Positions 32,804-44,821 are shown, counted from the first letter of the stretch. The stretch: DNA of 64,000 nt from Klebsormidium nitens (GCA_000708835.1 DF237310.1:1-64000); one strand, 5' to 3'. The notes: generated by a model not told the origin, from the letters alone. Made by a program: numbers and translations.

Positions 32804-35800
32804 ATGGCGGGAATAGCCAACGGTGCCGAGGCCTCCGACTCTCCTTCAGCGAATGCGTCCAATCAAACAGAACCGAAACAATCAGAGGCCCCTACGCCAG
32901 CTCCAAAGCCTATACAGTTCCCTGGTGCGTTTGAAAGTCAAGAGTATTCTGTCCTTAGCAAACTGTCCGTAGCTTTAAACAAGGGTGTCACACATGATGA
33001 GGGCAGCTTTAACATATGCTTCTGGATCTACCTTGTCAAGAACACGGGAGCTGGGGTGGTCATCCGGCAGGTGAGAGGGGGCTTTCGCTTTCAATCTGGT
33101 GCATTAGAGTACAACTGGAACACTGCGATTTCTCAGACAAAGTCAGCTGGCTTCATTGCGTCCATTTTAGCACGATCCTCCCAGGGTGCCATACTTTGTC
33201 GTCTTGGAGTTTTCTCCTCAAAATCCAAACTCGTTCAATTCAGTAGGCCCCTTCAATTCTGCCAGAGCGGTTAGATTGACAATTTGCCGCAAAGGATGTT
33301 ACAAGGTTCTTCCTTTCAGAGACTCGCTGTGCTGCTGAATTCTTCGATGCATTCGACGCCTTGCAATGTGCAATCCTTTTTGGCGATGGTGTTAAAACAA
33401 AACCTGGCACCCTCAGCTACACTTTTGTTTCAAGCACAACATGAAAGTCAGACTGGGGCTTAAGTGACGTACTGAATGTGTACCACATGCGTACGCCCCG
33501 CTTGCAGAGCCTGCAGGTCTTCCCCACTTGACAGTGATTTCGAAAGGAGCGTTGCCTGCAATTCCTCTCTTCACTGTGCACTCCATCATTTAGCAGCTGA
33601 CAGACGGTGCATGTCTTTCGCCCCTTCTTACAAATTTGATTGCCCCCCCGTCAAATATTTGCAGGGCCGCCCCCGCGCCCTCTCCGCCATTCCGTTCATC
33701 ACCTTGGACAATGAGCGCAAGCTTACGCTCCACCCGCTCCCTCCCCCCCCTCTCACAAGCGCCCCTGCGGATTTTTCCCTTTCAAGCAATGCCACTCTGA
33801 CCTCCGACATTGCTTGCCCCCTTGAAAAATGGATCCACGTCGGGGCTGAGGTGAGCATTCCACTGCCCTGATGTCAGACAAACATATAGGACAAGTACGC
33901 AGAATACCCGCAGGCCTTCGGTTGGGGTCTCGACGAGCGGAAGGGCATTGGCGTCTGTTCGTAGTGAACTGTGCCTTCGAGACCAGTTGGCAATGCCGCT
34001 TTTCCTCACTTTAAGGACTCTTAGATAAATGTATAGTGATCAAGGGCGCTCAGCCAATTTATAAAGCGTTTGGACAAGTTGCCCGGCCCTCTTTGAAGCG
34101 AAGGTGCTAGGCAGATCAGCCTTGCTTTTACCCTTCAACGTACGGTCTGGTTTGTAGAGTCCAACCAAGATTACTCGGAGACAGAGACCAGGTCAAACGT
34201 GGGCCCTTCTGTGAGGATCCTCCTCTATTCCCAACCACCTACCCTTTGCAGATGTTAGCCGCTGAGTAAAACCTGTTGTTACAAGGCATCATGCCTTCGT
34301 TAGGTCCCACCATACCGGTCGAATCGATGCCCTCCCCCCCTTCCACCTCAATGCCTCTTGTGTCGCACTTCCATAACACTTCTCACGTTGGAATGTGTTA
34401 TCTAACATGATGAACATTTGTTTCAATCAAATTGGCAGGTCGGACCAAACTTGGCGCGGCTCCATATCGATACCGTAGTGGTGGCTCAGAAAGAGATTCC
34501 GGCAGACGGGGGTGGCGTGGGGGGAGATGCAGGCCCTGTGCTGCTGTCGGGGGGGGACGGCTCCCCCTCGGGGGGTTCCGTCCAGGCGTATGCGCACTTC
34601 GTCAGGTTGTTGCGGACGCCGGAGGTGACCCAGCACTATGTAAAGGTAGGCGCGTGTGCGAACCTTTGTCGGTAATCTGACTTGAAGGTTGTTGTTCCTC
34701 TGGGTTACAATGTTGGGTGTCCTCATGCGAGCGTAACTCTCCAAAAGTTGATGTCAGTAGCAAGGTGGGAGATGTTGATGAGACCTGGCAAACAATTCGG
34801 GAGCTGGCCCGCACTCATATAAGCAGCGATTTGACTTGCCTAAATGCCAAACAGAAACATTTTCGGTGAGCACCCGGCAGGCTATCTATTCAATGAAGGC
34901 CCATCATACCGGCGCCCCTGTTTACACGTTCCAATTAAGAGCCAGCGTGAGCGGTAAGAAAAAAGGGAACCGTTACTCCACCTTTCGTGCTGAGTTGAGT
35001 TCCTTCCATCTACTCTCAATGAACGTCAGTGGGAGGACGAAAGTCCGAGTCTGTCTGCTTCTGACGCCGATGGTTCAAAGCATCAGACCCCATAACGCGA
35101 GGGCTCTGCGGTGACATACTATTCTCCGTGGCAACAACGAACGGAGTCCTCAAAAAGTATTCTTCGCCCAGGATTTCTCACGCATGACCTTTTTGAACCT
35201 GGCAGCGTTGTTTGCGATAGTCCCTTTTCTTGCAGCCACAGCAACCGTGTTCCTGCCTTTCTCTATCTTCGCAAGCCAGTACTTCCAAAAAGTGAAGTAT
35301 CGACTCTACGTTTTTCAATCTTGGAGAAGATTGGAACGGAGGCTTCCTTTGCCTCTGCAGAACCCTCCGCTCGAGCTGACCTTGGACACGTCGGAGACCG
35401 GCGAGGGGGACGACAACGAGATCGAGGTCTCGTCGGACGGCATCTGGAGCGTGGTCGGCGGGAAGGTGAGCCGCTTCAAAGATTCACGACGATTAGTTTG
35501 ACAGCCGTGACTATTAGTACTCGAATCACGGCTCAGCGCTTATTGAGACCCTCAGCCTTTTTAAGACTATCCGAGATTTCCAACTCCGATGTTCATTATT
35601 GGAGCACATTTTGTATTCCAGGTTTCTTACCCGCTTGTATCCGGTCACCCGCTTCTGATAAGATTCCGGTTCTTTTTGCAGGCATCATGTCGGCGGAACT
35701 TCAACTTGGAGGTCGCTCTGATGGACGCGCTGGGAAGGCCGGTCCACCGAGAGATCGATGTGAGTACCGCTTCCTGTGTGGCGACCAAGAGCTGGGGCGG

Positions 35801-38800
35801 AGACCCTCAAAAGTCGCCTTTTGAGTCAGCCTCTCCCGTCAGAAGGAGGTTGAGCCTGCGAGCCTAGTCGTGAGCTGACTCTTGGATGGCTGCGTCACAC
35901 CCTGAGGTAAAGCATATCCATTATAATCAGCGTTATGGTCCGACGAAGGTCACGTCACTTCGCTATTGGATTAAAGGAGCATCTGGGATGAACCAGTGCC
36001 CGGTTGATTCGCATGACGGCGCAGAGACGAAAAGAGCCATGATTTGTAAAAGATAACTTTCGAAACCTGTCTTCAGCACTTCAGTGAGACTGGATTTGGT
36101 ACCATTACTCTCTGCAGGTGCAAGCGGTGCTCATCTATGCGGACGACAATTGCCGGGTCACTAAGCTGAAAGAGGACGCAGAGGTGCCGCTGTTGTCGAC
36201 TGTTGACGGCGTCGAGTACCCATCGACCGACGTGCCCGTGCGACTGATCCACGGACGGGCGACCTTCAAGCTTAAGATCTCACAAGTGGGTTATGTTTCT
36301 TCGTTCTTTCCTTTTGTTCGGAGACTTGAATCTTGCCGTGGAAGTCTCCACCTATCTGCTTCGAGATTGGAGGGTTCAAGTGCGCACCCTACGTAGCTGT
36401 CGTTTGGCGGCCAGGGGGGGAGTTTTCAGGGGCGTTTGAACCTTGGTTGAATTCATTTTCCGCCCGCCTTGCGGGTGGTTCTCAATCTCCTACAGATTGA
36501 ATCTATAAAATCATCGACACTTACTTTCCCTCTTTTACCCTTTCCGTGCTTCCGAGCCTGCTTCTCCTCAGCCGTCACTGGGCTCTTGGTCAGTCGATTC
36601 TCCACAGCTTCTTGTGAGAACGGGCATTCAATGTATTCACTTTCCACAGATCACCTCAGGCTGAACGTCCTCTTCTAGGACTTGACAACCCTCTGAGAAT
36701 CCGAGGACACCGTTCCATCCAGTCCGTGACTAGTGGCCGGCATAATTTTACCAACGGTCTTCTGATTTCCCCTTTGCCGCTCATCGCAGCTCTCGTCCAA
36801 ATGCGACAATTGCCTCTTTCGCGTCTGCTTCGAGCTACCTGGAAATGGGGCAATCAAACTCGTTCCGTAAGCTTCTCTCCATTTTCTCCAACCCATTCCT
36901 AAACCTTTTCCCTGAGCTTATTCTTCCCCTGAACGCAGCTCTCGTCCAAGTGCGACAACCGCCTCTTCCGCGTCTGCTTCGAGCCCGTCGGCCCCACCCC
37001 TTTCACCCCTAACCCATTCGCTAACCCTTCTAATTTTCCAACCGTATACTTAACCTTCTCCTGCCCTTCCCGCAGCTCTCGTCCAAGTGCGACAACCGCC
37101 TCTCCCGCGTCTGCTAAGCCCGTCAGTGTACCCCTTTCATCCCTAACCACTTCGCTGACTCAAACGGTTTTCTAACCGTTTGCTTTACTTTCTCCCTCGC
37201 AGCTCTCGTCCAAGTGCGACAACCGCCTCTTCCGCGTCTGCTTCGAGCCCGTCGGCCCCACTCCGCGCCACCCCTTCCTGCGCGCGCTCTCGCGCCCCAT
37301 CCGCTGTGTCTCGCGCGTGCGAGTGCCACGTCAGCTGCCGCACCGGTGGGGCCCCGAGTTTCTGTCAAAGCACGATTTGGCAATTTTGCCAGAGTCTCCG
37401 GGCGCGCGGAAGAAGCGGCGGCTGAACGGGGGCGCGTCACCCGCGGGCGCGTTTGACCTGGAGTTCTTTGGCAAGGAGGAGGGGCTCAGCTTTTTGGACG
37501 CGGAGATTCAAAAGTAAGTGATAAGCCTGCATTTACTAGAAAAGTTGTGAATGGTATCCTAAAAGGTACTATTTGACCTGAATTTTTTTATCAAGGAGGA
37601 GGGGCTCAGCTTCTTGGACGCGGAGATACGAAAGTGAGGGGAACAGCAGAGCGGAACGATGTTAACGTAATTGCGTAACTGGGACTAAACAACGGAGATT
37701 ACCAGCGGTCGCCGTCATCAATCCGATCAGTGCACACGTGGCTCGTTAGGTTGTGTTCGTACTCTTGTGAGAACAGTCGTGCCATTGTCTTGTCATATTG
37801 GAGGTTATTCCGATTCAGGAACCGCCAAGAGCAACATAAGCACAAAGAAACAGAAGTAAATCAAAAGAGGTTTGGTGATTCTTGTCGGAAGAGCTGGTTG
37901 TCTTCGAAGAAGTGGCTTCGCTGCTTAATGATTGGACCATCTGATGCACTACACGACAACGCCCATGGAAGGGGCTGTCCCACATTGCCACTGATCTCTT
38001 CCCGAATATCCCCGCGGCAACAGTCGAAGCACAACATCCGTTCGTGGTACCCTCGCTTCCACTATCTTTCGTAGGTCCGCTTCAATTCTGATAGTCTGTC
38101 CGCTCCCAACCGCCCGCCCTGGCTGGACTGCATTCTGACCCCCTGTCTGTTTTCGCTTTCTAGAAACGCCCTAGCGGCGGCATGCTCGTCCTCTGAGAGC
38201 GAGTGTTCTCTCTTGTTTGAGGTTTTCCGGAAGCTCCCACCCGCAAAGAACTCTGGGGAGCATAGTGCCACCTCAAATTGTTCTCCGCCTCCTCTCAGGT
38301 CCGCCCTAGCACTGATGGGGGGCCAGCCCCGAGAGCCCCCCCCAAGCGCGCAAAACGGCTCAGCCCCTGCTCAACGAGAGCCGATTCACACCGAGAACGG
38401 CGGCTTCCAGGACCAGGTGGTGTACAAATACTCGCTGGAGAGCATGGCCAGCCGGGGGGAGTTCCTGAAAGCGGCCGTGAAGAAGCGCAGCGAAGCGGAC
38501 CTGGCGCACTTTGCGGAGCGGGTCGCGCAGTGCACGGGGTGCCGGCACAACGGGTGAGGAGCGCGGTTATCGGTTGAAATTTGCGGTTTCAGGGTATTGC
38601 ATTTTTCGTTTGGTCTTGAGAATGGAGTTCTGGTTTCTTGGCTCTCGATGCAGGAGCCAGATGACCTTTAATGGCACGGGGTGACGGCAGAACGGGTGAG
38701 GGGCGTAGTTTTAGGGTTTAGCAGTCTGGGTTAGACGTATAGGTCATTTGCGGCACTAACAGTGGGGACTCAAGTTCAGGGTCTGATATGGTTGCAGAAG

Positions 38801-41800
38801 CCAGGAGATCTCGGACGGCGGAAGGTATCCATACAAAAGGTGGGAGGCGCGGGATGTAAGATGTGGAGTATCATAAAGGGCCTGAGACTTCAAGTTTCTG
38901 GTATGCATATAAAAGCCGGAAGATTCTCGACTGCCGCCTTCGTTTCCCGGCAGAGCCTAGCAGGTCGGGCCTACCTTTTGTCCGCCCCTGCTAGAAGCCA
39001 GTAAACGTCGACAAGCCTGTTTTTGTCTTTTGACATTTCCAAGCGGTTGCTGCAAGACGGCGTTGACCTTAAAAGCTCCTGCTCGACCAACCAAACCAAA
39101 CCGTATTTGACAGAACGGATGGAAGGAGAACAGGGACTCCCAGTGGACTCTCTAAGTAACCCCCTTTCAAAAAAGAACTCTGCGATCGACGGGGAACTTT
39201 GGTGATTTCACTCCACTTAGACCGTCGATCGTTAGAGGGTAATATTCAGGAGGGGTCTCTAATGTCGGCTCGGAAGTCCATGTTCTGCCTCTATCCGTCC
39301 TGACAGTTGACTTCTTCCAGGTACCAAATAGCCATCTCCAAGCGGTTGCTCCAAGACGGCGACGACCTGTGGGAGCGCGCGGAGGCTGCGCACTACCCCG
39401 TGGTCCTGGGGGAGCTGCTACGAGACGTCGAGCACGAGTTCCAGCGGCTGACCGGGGCCACGGAACGGGCCTTCTCCGAGAGAGTGAGCAATTTTTGGCC
39501 TTCTTTCTCCTTTCCTAGCAGTTTGTCTTCTTCGTAGCAGTGGGGTTGTCGCTTGTGCCTTCGTCTTGGTCTTCCTTTTGCTCCGATGGTTTCGTTGTAA
39601 GAGTCATCGACTGACCGAGGCGATGGACCGGACTTTCTCGGCGAGAGTGAGCTTTCAATGAGTCACTCTTGCCCTTTGTTCCTTGGTGCACATTCCGCTC
39701 TCCTTCATCGTGACTTCCAGCCGCTGACTGGGGCCACTGTCCGGGCAATTGAGTTAGCGTTCCTCTCTTTCATTCCTAGGCCGTTAATCATCGATGTGGC
39801 ATGTCCGTTCCCTCTTCTCGTTTGTCGCGCTTTTGTCAAAAGTGCACGGTTTCCTCTTCTGCAGCCGCTCTCTTCCGGAAATAGTCTCTGATTGTATTCT
39901 TTCATTGAGTCCATTCTTCTTATCCAAGCAGCCCAGACCGCATCTTTCTGGCCAGGCCATACCTTTCGAACGAATCCCAGACCTGGCACCCACTGCTTTC
40001 TCTGGAACAATCTCTGAATACTTTTACCTCCTTCAACCACCTCAACTCTTTTACCTCAGCACACCCGGATTGTTCTTCTGAGAGACCCAGACCTTTCTTT
40101 CCTAGCCAGTCCTAACCCTTTCTTGCAGGACCGCATCTTCTTGTGAAAATCGTCATCATGCGTGGCACCCTCTAGTGCAGTCGCACAGAAATAGTGTCCG
40201 CTCTTTTAAAGGAGTCTGAGCTTATCCCTCCTTTCTAACCAGCCCAAACCCTCTCATAACCAACCCAACCGTCTCCTGCCATTTCTTGAGCACGTCATCA
40301 TGCGGGGCACCCGCACTTTTGCGGGAAAATCGTGTGAAGCTCGTCTCTCACCAAGTCTGTACCTCCTATCGCACCAACCTCACCCCTCCCCTCTGGTCAG
40401 CCCAAACCCTCTTCCTACCCATCTTCAACCGTCCCTCGCAGGACCGCGCCTTTCTGAAACACGTCATCGTGTGTGCGGCACCAATCATCAAGCTGGTCTG
40501 CTCAAGAGATTGTGGAGCTTCTCTTTATCAACTTCAACCCTTTTATCTAAGCACACTAAAAAATCTGCTTGTCGACTTCTTTCCTCACCAGCCCTAACCC
40601 TCTCTTGCAGGACCGCGCCTTCCTGAAACACGTCATCGTGCGTGGCACCCACTACTGCAGCCGCACCGAGTTCGAGCGCCTCTGGCACTGGCTCTACCCG
40701 GTCGCGCTAACCCTCGCTAACCCCCAGTTACGAGAACTTTGGGAGAGCGGGGACCCGTGGATCGCTGGCTTTCTGACACGTGGCGAAGCGGAAGTCTTAT
40801 TAGCACCGCATCCCGAGGGTACCTTTCTGCTGCGGTTCGGACCGTCAAGGGTGTGGCCGCACCCAGACGCGGGAGCGCTCGTGGCTAGTGTGGTTGCGAC
40901 CGGGGGGGAAGTCGTGCATCGGTTGCTGACGATCGACACCGGGATGCTGTGAGTGCTCTTTTCGGTCGTGTTTCGTGTGAGAATTGTACTTGCATGTGCG
41001 CTGGTAGGGATTTTGGACGGATTAACAATAAGCGTCTGGTTCGCGGCTGGGTACACGTCGTGCAGTGGTTGCCGACGATCAATACGGCGATGCTGTGCGT
41101 GCTGTCCTCTGTGGCACTTCGTTATTACTGCTCCCGTGCACGCTGGTAGATTTTGGTCAGAAAAGCTTCCTGTGTCTGATTTGTAGCTGGCAACTGTAGC
41201 GTGCAATGGACACAGGGATGCCTTGAGTGCTGTCTTGTTTCATTCTCTGGTCAATCGTGCTCCTTCCGCGCCGGTGGATCAATTGCAAGTGTTTTTGGGC
41301 AAAACGTCCAATGGTTGCTACCACTAGACACTGGCATGCTTTGCGCCACCGTCTTTGCAAACAATTCGATCACGTTCAATGGCAGCCTCGCCTGCGGGAA
41401 GGGAACGCTCGGCTGCGGCCTAAGCTGTGTCCCAATTGCATCCTGCAGGTCCCCCGAGCTAGCGGACGAACGGCCGCCCCTGATGGTCGAACTCTTGGCT
41501 CAGCCGGAGCTCAGAATACTCTACCGGTAAGGGTCACTATCCCCGGCCATCTGCTCATCGTTCCTTAGTCTCTCTTCGTTCGTCTCTATTGGATGAGTTG
41601 CATACGGTAGTGGACTTGACCATACAGCGCGGCTGCTTCCGTTCCGGAGGCGTCAGGAAAGCTTAGATTCAAACGTAAATCGTGCGACAATCAACAGATC
41701 TGATCCGAAGAGGAAGAATTCGAGAAAACAAAAGCGCCCAAACAACTCTTCTCTCGGATCGAGGGTCAGAGTTCACGTATAAAATAACGCCTGCTCTCCA

Positions 41801-42143
41801 TGAGGCTCCCCAGGAAAGGGCTCCAGACGTATGCACAGCCGAGTTTCGGAATTGTTTGCCGGTTGCCGGTATGTGACCAGAGGACGAATCGGTTTGCTCG
41901 GATTCGATTTGCCCCTGTCCAAAGGGGGCGCTTTGTACGCGGCTTTTGTCGAAGGGTGACAAACGCATTGGTGTGCGGTTCGCTGTTGTTTGTCTGTTTG
42001 CAGTCCGGATTCTTATCGCCCCCAATGCATTATTAGTGTTAAATATCTCCCGTACACTATGCAGGCCAGAAGAGGTTCTTCGAATCGAAGGAGCCCCTGC
42101 TGAAGAGACTCAAGCCGAACATCCGCCCTCTGAAACGGTCTGA
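32804..42143 (+). CDS. Plant STAT-like SH2 domain protein, 12 exons
   Basis: Putative phosphotyrosine-binding protein of the family that includes Arabidopsis SHA/SHB. Exons: 32804-33070, 33665-33850, 34439-34645, 35361-35465, 35682-35759, 36118-36285, 37203-37513, 38164-38553, 39321-39483, 40611-40948, 41449-41526, 42065-42143; 789 residues with consistent phases and ATG at 32804. The N-terminal third is a LamG/concanavalin-like region (FNICFWIYLVKN, ITLDNERKLTL, CPLEKWIHVGAEV, LARLHIDT). A middle region follows: DGIWSVVGGK, RRNFNLEVALMDALGRPV, SSKCDNRLFRVCFEP. Helical segments precede SH2 (KRLLQDGDDLWERA, EFERLWHWLYPVALTL). SH2 begins near WIAGFLTRGEAEVLL; the FLLRF motif carries the phosphotyrosine-binding Arg at about residue 700, and WPHPDAGALV is typical of plant SH2. 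No kinase or transmembrane segment is visible. The family is known by sequence; the signalling role is inferred. Confidence 0.93.
36787..37262 (+). repeat. Tandem copies of SH2-gene exon 7 acceptor edge (4 copies)
   Basis: CGCAG followed by CTCTCGTCCAAGTGCGACAA and CGCGTCTGCTTCGAG occurs with exon starts equivalent to 36790, 36939, 37076 and 37203 (real), periods 149, 137 and 127 bp. All four keep a good acceptor. The third copy reads CGCGTCTGCTAA, which is a stop if used. The second extends in identity through GTCGGCCCCAC. Only the last is contiguous with the rest of exon 7. Confidence 0.95.
37440..37645 (+). repeat. Copy of SH2-gene exon 7 donor edge (2 copies)
   Basis: GAGGAGGGGCTCAGCTTTTT followed by GGACGCGGAGAT and the donor (boundary 37513) recurs exactly 120 bp downstream (boundary 37633, GAAA|GTGAGG). 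The upstream TTTGACCTG is copied too. Confidence 0.93.
39030..39360 (+). repeat. Copy of SH2-gene exon 9 acceptor edge (2 copies)
   Basis: TCCAAGCGGTTGCTGCAAGA at 39040 repeats the real exon 9 text TCCAAGCGGTTGCTCCAAGA at 39337. The copies are now about 300 bp apart because a 198-bp element (39108-39305) sits between them; without it the period would be about 100 bp. Confidence 0.88.
39108..39305. mobile_element. Fold-back MITE-like element, copy A
   Basis: The ends TGACAGAACGGATGGAAGG and, in reverse complement, TGTCAGGACGGATAGAGGC form imperfect terminal inverted repeats, each followed by AGAACAgGGACTcCC-type text. An internal inverted pair around GATCGACGG and ACCGTCGATCG lets most of the element fold. 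It shares end and core sequence with copy B at 47594-47787. It contains no transposase. The right end lies 15 bp upstream of the SH2-gene exon 9, so the element supplies the branch-point region of that intron. Confidence 0.8.
39430..39768 (+). repeat. Tandem copies of SH2-gene exon 9 donor edge (3 copies)
   Basis: The real text CGGCTGACCGGGGCCACGGA through TTCTCCGAGAGAGTGAGC (boundary 39483) recurs at about 39609-39650 (boundary 39646, still followed by GTGAGC) and, more diverged, at 39712-39755. Confidence 0.88.
39930..40690 (+). repeat. Tandem copies of SH2-gene exon 10 acceptor edge (4-5 copies)
   Basis: Units of the form CAGCCCTAACCCTCTCTTGC AG GACCGCGCCTTCCTGAAACA CGTCATCGTGCGTGGCACC have exon starts equivalent to about 39937, 40129, 40273, 40442 and 40611 (real), mostly 144-169 bp apart. 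Copy 40442 matches the real exon almost perfectly for 30 bases, including its acceptor. Each unit carries a CTAACCC or AAACCC polypyrimidine run. Confidence 0.93.
40895..41350 (+). repeat. Tandem copies of SH2-gene exon 10 donor edge (4 copies)
   Basis: The text GTCGTGCATCGGTTGCTGAC GATCGACACCGGGATGCT|GTGAGTGCT (real boundary 40948) recurs with boundaries near 41094, 41222 and 41340, periods 146, 128 and 118 bp. Copy 2 keeps GCAGTGGTTGCCGACGATC and GCTGTGCGTGCTG. Copies 3 and 4 are more decayed but retain GACAC.GG.ATGC. Confidence 0.9.
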
Positions 42144-43411
42144 TCAGAGAATCTTCCTAAATGTCGGAGGTTATGAGGCGAAAGTGTTCAACCCGAACGC
42201 CTTGTGTCTCGTGTTTTAGCAGCCTGCGCATTCACTGTACAGATTCCGAGACAAACTGAATAGAAAGGCTCAAACTTCATTTGTGCAGATCCTTGTCCAT
42301 AACGCCCTTGCATTGTGCCTCCTTGCATAATGCGAAACCTTGTGCCACTCTCACCCATCGCACAAGGGTATTGATAGCCTATCACTTGTCAACTCGTGGC
42401 GTGCATGACATAGGACGGTATAACCAGTCGGACATGCGAAGTTGCCTCACCAAGACTCATCCATGCGTAAGTTCGCCTGAGGCGGCAGTCGCTTTTACGA
42501 AATACATTACCTTACCAAAACACTAGATTTGATCGAGTGACCGTCTGTGCGGCCCGGGCCAGGCTGTACTGCGTCACATCATGACTCACATGTGTAGGCG
42601 TACTAGGTGCATCATTGATTGGTGTCATGCAAGGGATCGGGTGCAATGATTTGGCATATGCATAGTAATCATGTGCAATTCAATGACATTGAACACGATG
42701 GAATTTTCGTAGCTGGAGTTTTTGCGTGGGATTAGTTCACAAGGTTCTTAAACCTAAATGGTTGGAAACCTAATGATAAGCATGCGGATATGCGATTGGT
42801 TGAAAAGCGCCGGGAGCAAGCTTACGTGCAATATAAAGACAAGTGCATGTGTTTGCGACTTATTCTGCATTGAATGCGTCAAGAAAGGTGACGCCCACGG
42901 CAAAACACGAATTGCAGGCCGGTCCACAACGGTGCCGCGTCATGCGCAGCAGACCGTCTTGGGCGACTAATCTACCGTCGACCTGCAACTCAAGTGAGGG
43001 CTCCTTTCATGACTTGGCTCTGATTGTCGCCTTCATCATGGGGCATTCTAATTGTCGCCGATCATGCTTTTGATGCCAAGTACGTATACTGCAACAAGTA
43101 AGTAGACATAAGGTCTTGTATGTGAAAATTTGCACGGTTTTGTAATCTACCGATACAAAAAGGCGGAAGATAAATGGAGGATGACTCGATAGGTATTAGA
43201 ATGTCAATATACCCATCCCACGATACACGTCAAGCAAGTTTTCCGTTGATTTCATGCTTCGTTTGAACCAATTGTGGCGCACGTACCCACACTAGTGGCA
43301 AATTTTCATGTTCGATAACGAGCCCTTGTAATTTTGGTTCTCTTCACATTCTACTTATGTTGAAAGATTGACTCTTTGCAACGAAGCTGTCCGATTTGGC
43401 TGCAAGACTTC
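42144..43411. other. Convergent intergenic region
   Basis: Between the SH2 stop and the F-box stop on the opposite strand. Presumed 3' UTRs. The AT-rich part after about 42600 shows no coding signal or recognisable element. Confidence 0.5.
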
Positions 43412-44821
43412 TTAAGGTCTCAGAATTCGGTCCGACTTGATTGCAATCGTTTTACTGGGAGAAACCCAGCAATCTCTTATCACAAACCAGCTCGAAGGAT
43501 AGTCTCGGGCAAGACCTGTGACCACCTTCAAAACGTCCTCTTTCCTCTCGTCCTTGAGCCAAATAGTGATATCCATCTGTTGAATGCTCTTACACGCGGC
43601 GACAATCAATTTAAGCTTCGAAAGAGCCTCCTGCTTCGTGCAGAAATTCCAATGATCCAACTCAACGTGAAGACGCTGAAGCTCTTGAAAGCATGGGCTG
43701 TCGCCCTGCTGAAAGATCTTGCCATCGCCAACTTTACTGATGAGAGACCAGGCTTCCGGATGGAGTCGCAAAAAGCGCACCTTTCCGCATACTTTGCTGA
43801 GTTTCTGCAGCGATGGGTAGCTCTTCTCATGCCAGTCTTGGATATCCAATGAGGTCACGTTCGGTGAGGCGGTCAGGATTTTGAACACGGCAGCCCAACT
43901 TCCTGTTCCTACGACGCTTAAATCTAACAGAGAGTCCATTGATTCGGCGCTGTCGAGAAGTATTTTATTGCGGAGGCAAAGCCATTCTAGTGACCTAGAG
44001 CGCAGGATGACCAACCGGCCAGTGCGCACGGTCAACTTCTTCAAAGTAGGAGCCTTGACAACTAGTCTGCTAGTGACGTAATAATCGACCCCCTTAATAC
44101 CGTCGCACCAACGTAGCTGCTCCAAAGTGCTGGATGCCACAACGTATTCGTCCAAGTTTCCGAGCTCAGAGGATGGGAGCTTCTTAAGTAGGCTGACAGT
44201 AAGATGCCTCAGCTTTGGCAAGGCTGACAGCGTACTGTGAAAAGTAGCCGGGGACGCCGTCAGGCGGAACATTCTTAGCTCAATAAGGGAGGAAAGGGGC
44301 TTCGTAAGGGTGAAGGCGGAGGAGAGACTCACAGATGCTTCACCCTTGTAGGAGTCTATTGATACCTTCTTGAGGTTTTTGCAACCCTGGAGCATGGCAC
44401 TTAGCTCGCTCCATCCAGCTGAAGCATTATCAATCCCACCAATGGAATCCCAAAGCAGGTACAGAGTCAGGGACTCCAAGGAATCTGCCGATGACAACAG
44501 GACTGGAGCGACAACCGCCAGATCAAGCGGTTTGTCGCGCATGTCTTCCAGCACGATCCTCTTCCATTGTGCATTTGGATTGCAAGAGATGAACCTGAGA
44601 AATCGTGTCGCGTCTTGGTCCTTCCCGATATTCCACAGAAGAACTCTCTCCTCTTTCAACATGCAAGAGAATAAGCTGCAGGTAGCCCGCAGCCGCCTTG
44701 CCCGCTCTACCGACCGTAAGTTGTCGGGCACGCCAAGAATCTTCTTCACAAGATCCAAAGGCAAGTGGTCGAAGGGATTGGCTGGGTCACTCGCCACAGA
44801 CGCTTCGTCTAGATTTTCCAT
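43412..44821 (-). CDS. Intronless F-box/LRR-like protein
   Basis: Predicted substrate receptor of an SCF ubiquitin ligase. A single uninterrupted frame of 469 residues starts at the ATG at 44821; the frame is open upstream, but without another ATG. The N-terminus contains an F-box-like segment: NPFDHLPLDLVKKIL, then ERARRLRATCSLF and LLW, at about residues 15-70. The rest has irregular leucine-rich repeats such as ADSLESLTLYLL, CKNLKKVSIDS, LSSLIELRMFRL, LPKLRHLTVSLL, APTLKKLTVRTG and SPNVTSLDI, ending CWVSPSKTIAIK. The F-box is divergent, so the ligase role is inferred. Plant F-box genes are often single-exon and species-specific. The target is unknown. Confidence 0.8.
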   Translation of the reverse strand: MENLDEASVASDPANPFDHLPLDLVKKILGVPDNLRSVERARRLRATCSLFSCMLKEERVLLWNIGKDQDATRFLRFISCNPNAQWKRIVLEDMRDKPLDLAVVAPVLLSSADSLESLTLYLLWDSIGGIDNASAGWSELSAMLQGCKNLKKVSIDSYKGEASVSLSSAFTLTKPLSSLIELRMFRLTASPATFHSTLSALPKLRHLTVSLLKKLPSSELGNLDEYVVASSTLEQLRWCDGIKGVDYYVTSRLVVKAPTLKKLTVRTGRLVILRSRSLEWLCLRNKILLDSAESMDSLLDLSVVGTGSWAAVFKILTASPNVTSLDIQDWHEKSYPSLQKLSKVCGKVRFLRLHPEAWSLISKVGDGKIFQQGDSPCFQELQRLHVELDHWNFCTKQEALSKLKLIVAACKSIQQMDITIWLKDERKEDVLKVVTGLARDYPSSWFVIRDCWVSPSKTIAIKSDRILRP

